Below are positions 5,590-6,600 of a stretch of 6,600 nucleotides of DNA, piece by piece. Numbering within the stretch: position 1 is the first letter of the stretch; each line of letters opens with the position of its first letter. Below the pieces are notes generated by a model, which saw only the letters and a program-made list of their open reading frames with translations, had not been told where the DNA came from and searched no databases. The DNA is from Candidatus Sumerlaeota bacterium (GTDB taxonomy: Bacteria; Sumerlaeota; Sumerlaeia; UBA8349). The translations under genes and the position numbers were made by a program. The stretch is taken from NCBI GenBank assembly GCA_003501375.1, contig DNPO01000054.1:1-6600 (forward strand), written 5' to 3'.

Positions 5590-6600
5590 CTAAAATTCTT
5601 CCCGCCCCATAATTTCTTGCTCTTTCCAATTGCCATAGGCTTGGCCGCTTGGTAAGAGTGTTTGATGCAACAGTTCCAAAATTTGCGGATGAATCTGCCC
5701 GGGTGGAGCGCTGGCGAAAGGCGTTTGCGGCACCGGCATAAAAGTATGTGTATGAATCCGCGCGCCCAACTTGGTAAGGTGATGGATTGCGCCGATGGTC
5801 GCTTCGCGATCTTCATCCGTTTCACCGGGAAGTCCGAAAATAAAATCCACGTTGGCAAGCAGTCCCGCTTTCACAATGCAGGAGGTGGCACGGTAAACCT
5901 CTTCAATCGTGTGGCCTCGGTGGCAGGCGGCAAGCAGCCGATTGCTGCCCGACTGCGCGCCCATGAGAATATTTTTGTTGTTCGCGTACTGCTTCACCAG
6001 CGCAACAGTTTCGTCCTGCACATGTTCGGGGCGCGCCTCAGATGGGAACGATCCAAAATAAATCCGCCCGCCAGAACCGGCTGCGGTGCGAACCTCGCGC
6101 AGAAAATCGCGCACGGCATCCACGCAAAGGGTACGACCATCGGGCGATCCATAACCAAACGCGTTGGGCGTGATGAATCGGTAATCAATCCGCCCGGCAC
6201 GTCGCATAGCGGCAACGGCTTTGCAAACGGCTTCAATGGAACGGTGACGCGGCTTAAAACCGTGCATGCGCGAAACCTGGCAAAAGGCGCAGGCAAACGG
6301 GCATCCCCGCGTGATTTCGATGTGTCCGAAGCGATTGAGACGAATCGGGAACGGCGAATAATCGTTGAGATCAGCCAGTGGCGGAAAGGGCGTTTGTTGG
6401 AAATTTCCCTCCGCGCTCAGAAAACCAATGCCAGGCGTATCACGCCAATTTCCGCCGACTTGAAGTTTCCCTACCAAGGTGGGGAAACTTATCTCCGCTT
6501 CCCCAATGCAAACAGCATCGAATCCAATGCGAAGCGCATGTTCGGGTGCAGCAGTGGGATGCGGCCCGCCGCCGAGCAAGAAAACATGCGGCGCAATGGC
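5590..6600 (-). CDS. B12-binding/radical SAM protein, MJ_1487-like (5' end outside window)
   Basis: The reading frame stays open to the right edge, giving 336 visible codons before a TAG stop, so the true start lies outside the window. The TTG at 6577-6579 is inside the coding frame and is not the start. The visible N-terminal part contains GGGPHPT and, about 20 residues on, CIGEAE, which matches the end of a cobalamin-binding domain. The radical SAM core follows with EITRGCPFACAFC, a CxxxCxxC motif whose cysteine codons lie at about 6280-6303 and which would hold the SAM-bound [4Fe-4S] cluster. Later motifs are GAQSGSNRLL, CHRGHT and FIFGLPGETDED, all usual for B12/radical SAM enzymes. The C terminus (GNWKEQE) resembles the family labelled B12-binding/radical SAM, MJ_1487 type. 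That family's substrate is unknown to me. The protein is probably cytoplasmic. The 324-bp spacer and the promoter downstream suggest it is not cotranscribed with the kinase. The class is well supported; the subfamily is from memory. Confidence 0.9.
   Translation of the reverse strand, partial: AIAPHVFLLGGGPHPTAAPEHALRIGFDAVCIGEAEISFPTLVGKLQVGGNWRDTPGIGFLSAEGNFQQTPFPPLADLNDYSPFPIRLNRFGHIEITRGCPFACAFCQVSRMHGFKPRHRSIEAVCKAVAAMRRAGRIDYRFITPNAFGYGSPDGRTLCVDAVRDFLREVRTAAGSGGRIYFGSFPSEARPEHVQDETVALVKQYANNKNILMGAQSGSNRLLAACHRGHTIEEVYRATSCIVKAGLLANVDFIFGLPGETDEDREATIGAIHHLTKLGARIHTHTFMPVPQTPFASAPPGQIHPQILELLHQTLLPSGQAYGNWKEQEIMGREEF

Noticed and set aside
5387..5629. 80-codon minus-strand frame spanning the end of the radical SAM gene and the spacer
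   Set aside because: Its start is inside the radical SAM gene in another frame, there is no ribosome binding site or family pattern, and it overlaps the kinase promoter.
1..6600. CRISPR array, tRNA, rRNA, insertion sequence or phage genes
   Set aside because: No regularly spaced repeats, RNA gene signatures, transposase or integrase motifs were found on either strand.

Overview
The window holds five genes, all on the minus strand, so they are read from right to left. In order of transcription they are: the 3' part of a cobalamin-binding radical SAM protein that runs off the right edge (5590-6600); a large soluble hybrid histidine kinase (2809-5265); a LivF-type ABC ATPase (1952-2701); a PaaK-family adenylate-forming ligase homologue (639-1889); and a 100-residue protein that looks like half of a short-chain dehydrogenase (334-636). 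Nothing on the plus strand looks like a real gene. Its long open frames are antisense shadows of the minus-strand genes.

The organism is a bacterium, probably Gram-negative. Base composition looks slightly above half G+C by eye, Shine-Dalgarno sites are ordinary, and a near-consensus sigma-70 promoter precedes the kinase. A LivF/PaaK pair, a PAS-HisKA-REC-REC-HPt kinase and an MJ_1487-like B12/radical SAM protein would suit a deltaproteobacterium (Desulfobacterota) or another environmental proteobacterium. This is a weak inference, and no taxonomic marker is present.

There are three blocks. Block 1 (5590-6600) is the radical SAM gene. A 324-bp spacer with no gene but a good promoter separates it from block 2, the kinase, which appears to be its own transcription unit. 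Its C-terminal HPt domain suggests relay to an unlinked response regulator, since none is encoded here. Block 3 (334-2701) is a compact gene set, livF - paaK-like - half-SDR. The last two genes are only 2 bp apart and are probably translationally coupled. A long imperfect palindrome (224-294) lies just after the set.

The most unusual point is in block 3. The PaaK-like protein keeps the family fold signature (YGLSE, the RYRTG region, the CxCGRT segment) but lacks the residues expected for adenylation. Its phosphate loop has no Ser, Thr or Lys, the ribose-binding Asp is a Cys, and the C terminus stops before the SEGK lysine motif. Its coupled neighbour aligns with the first half of an SDR Rossmann fold but lacks the TGxxxGxG and NNAG motifs and the whole catalytic half. 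LivF upstream looks fully functional but has no permease, binding protein or LivG beside it. The set may be a decaying remnant of a liv/paaK cluster, or a repurposed non-catalytic module. The reading frames are clean, with no internal stop or obvious frameshift, which slightly favours maintained expression.
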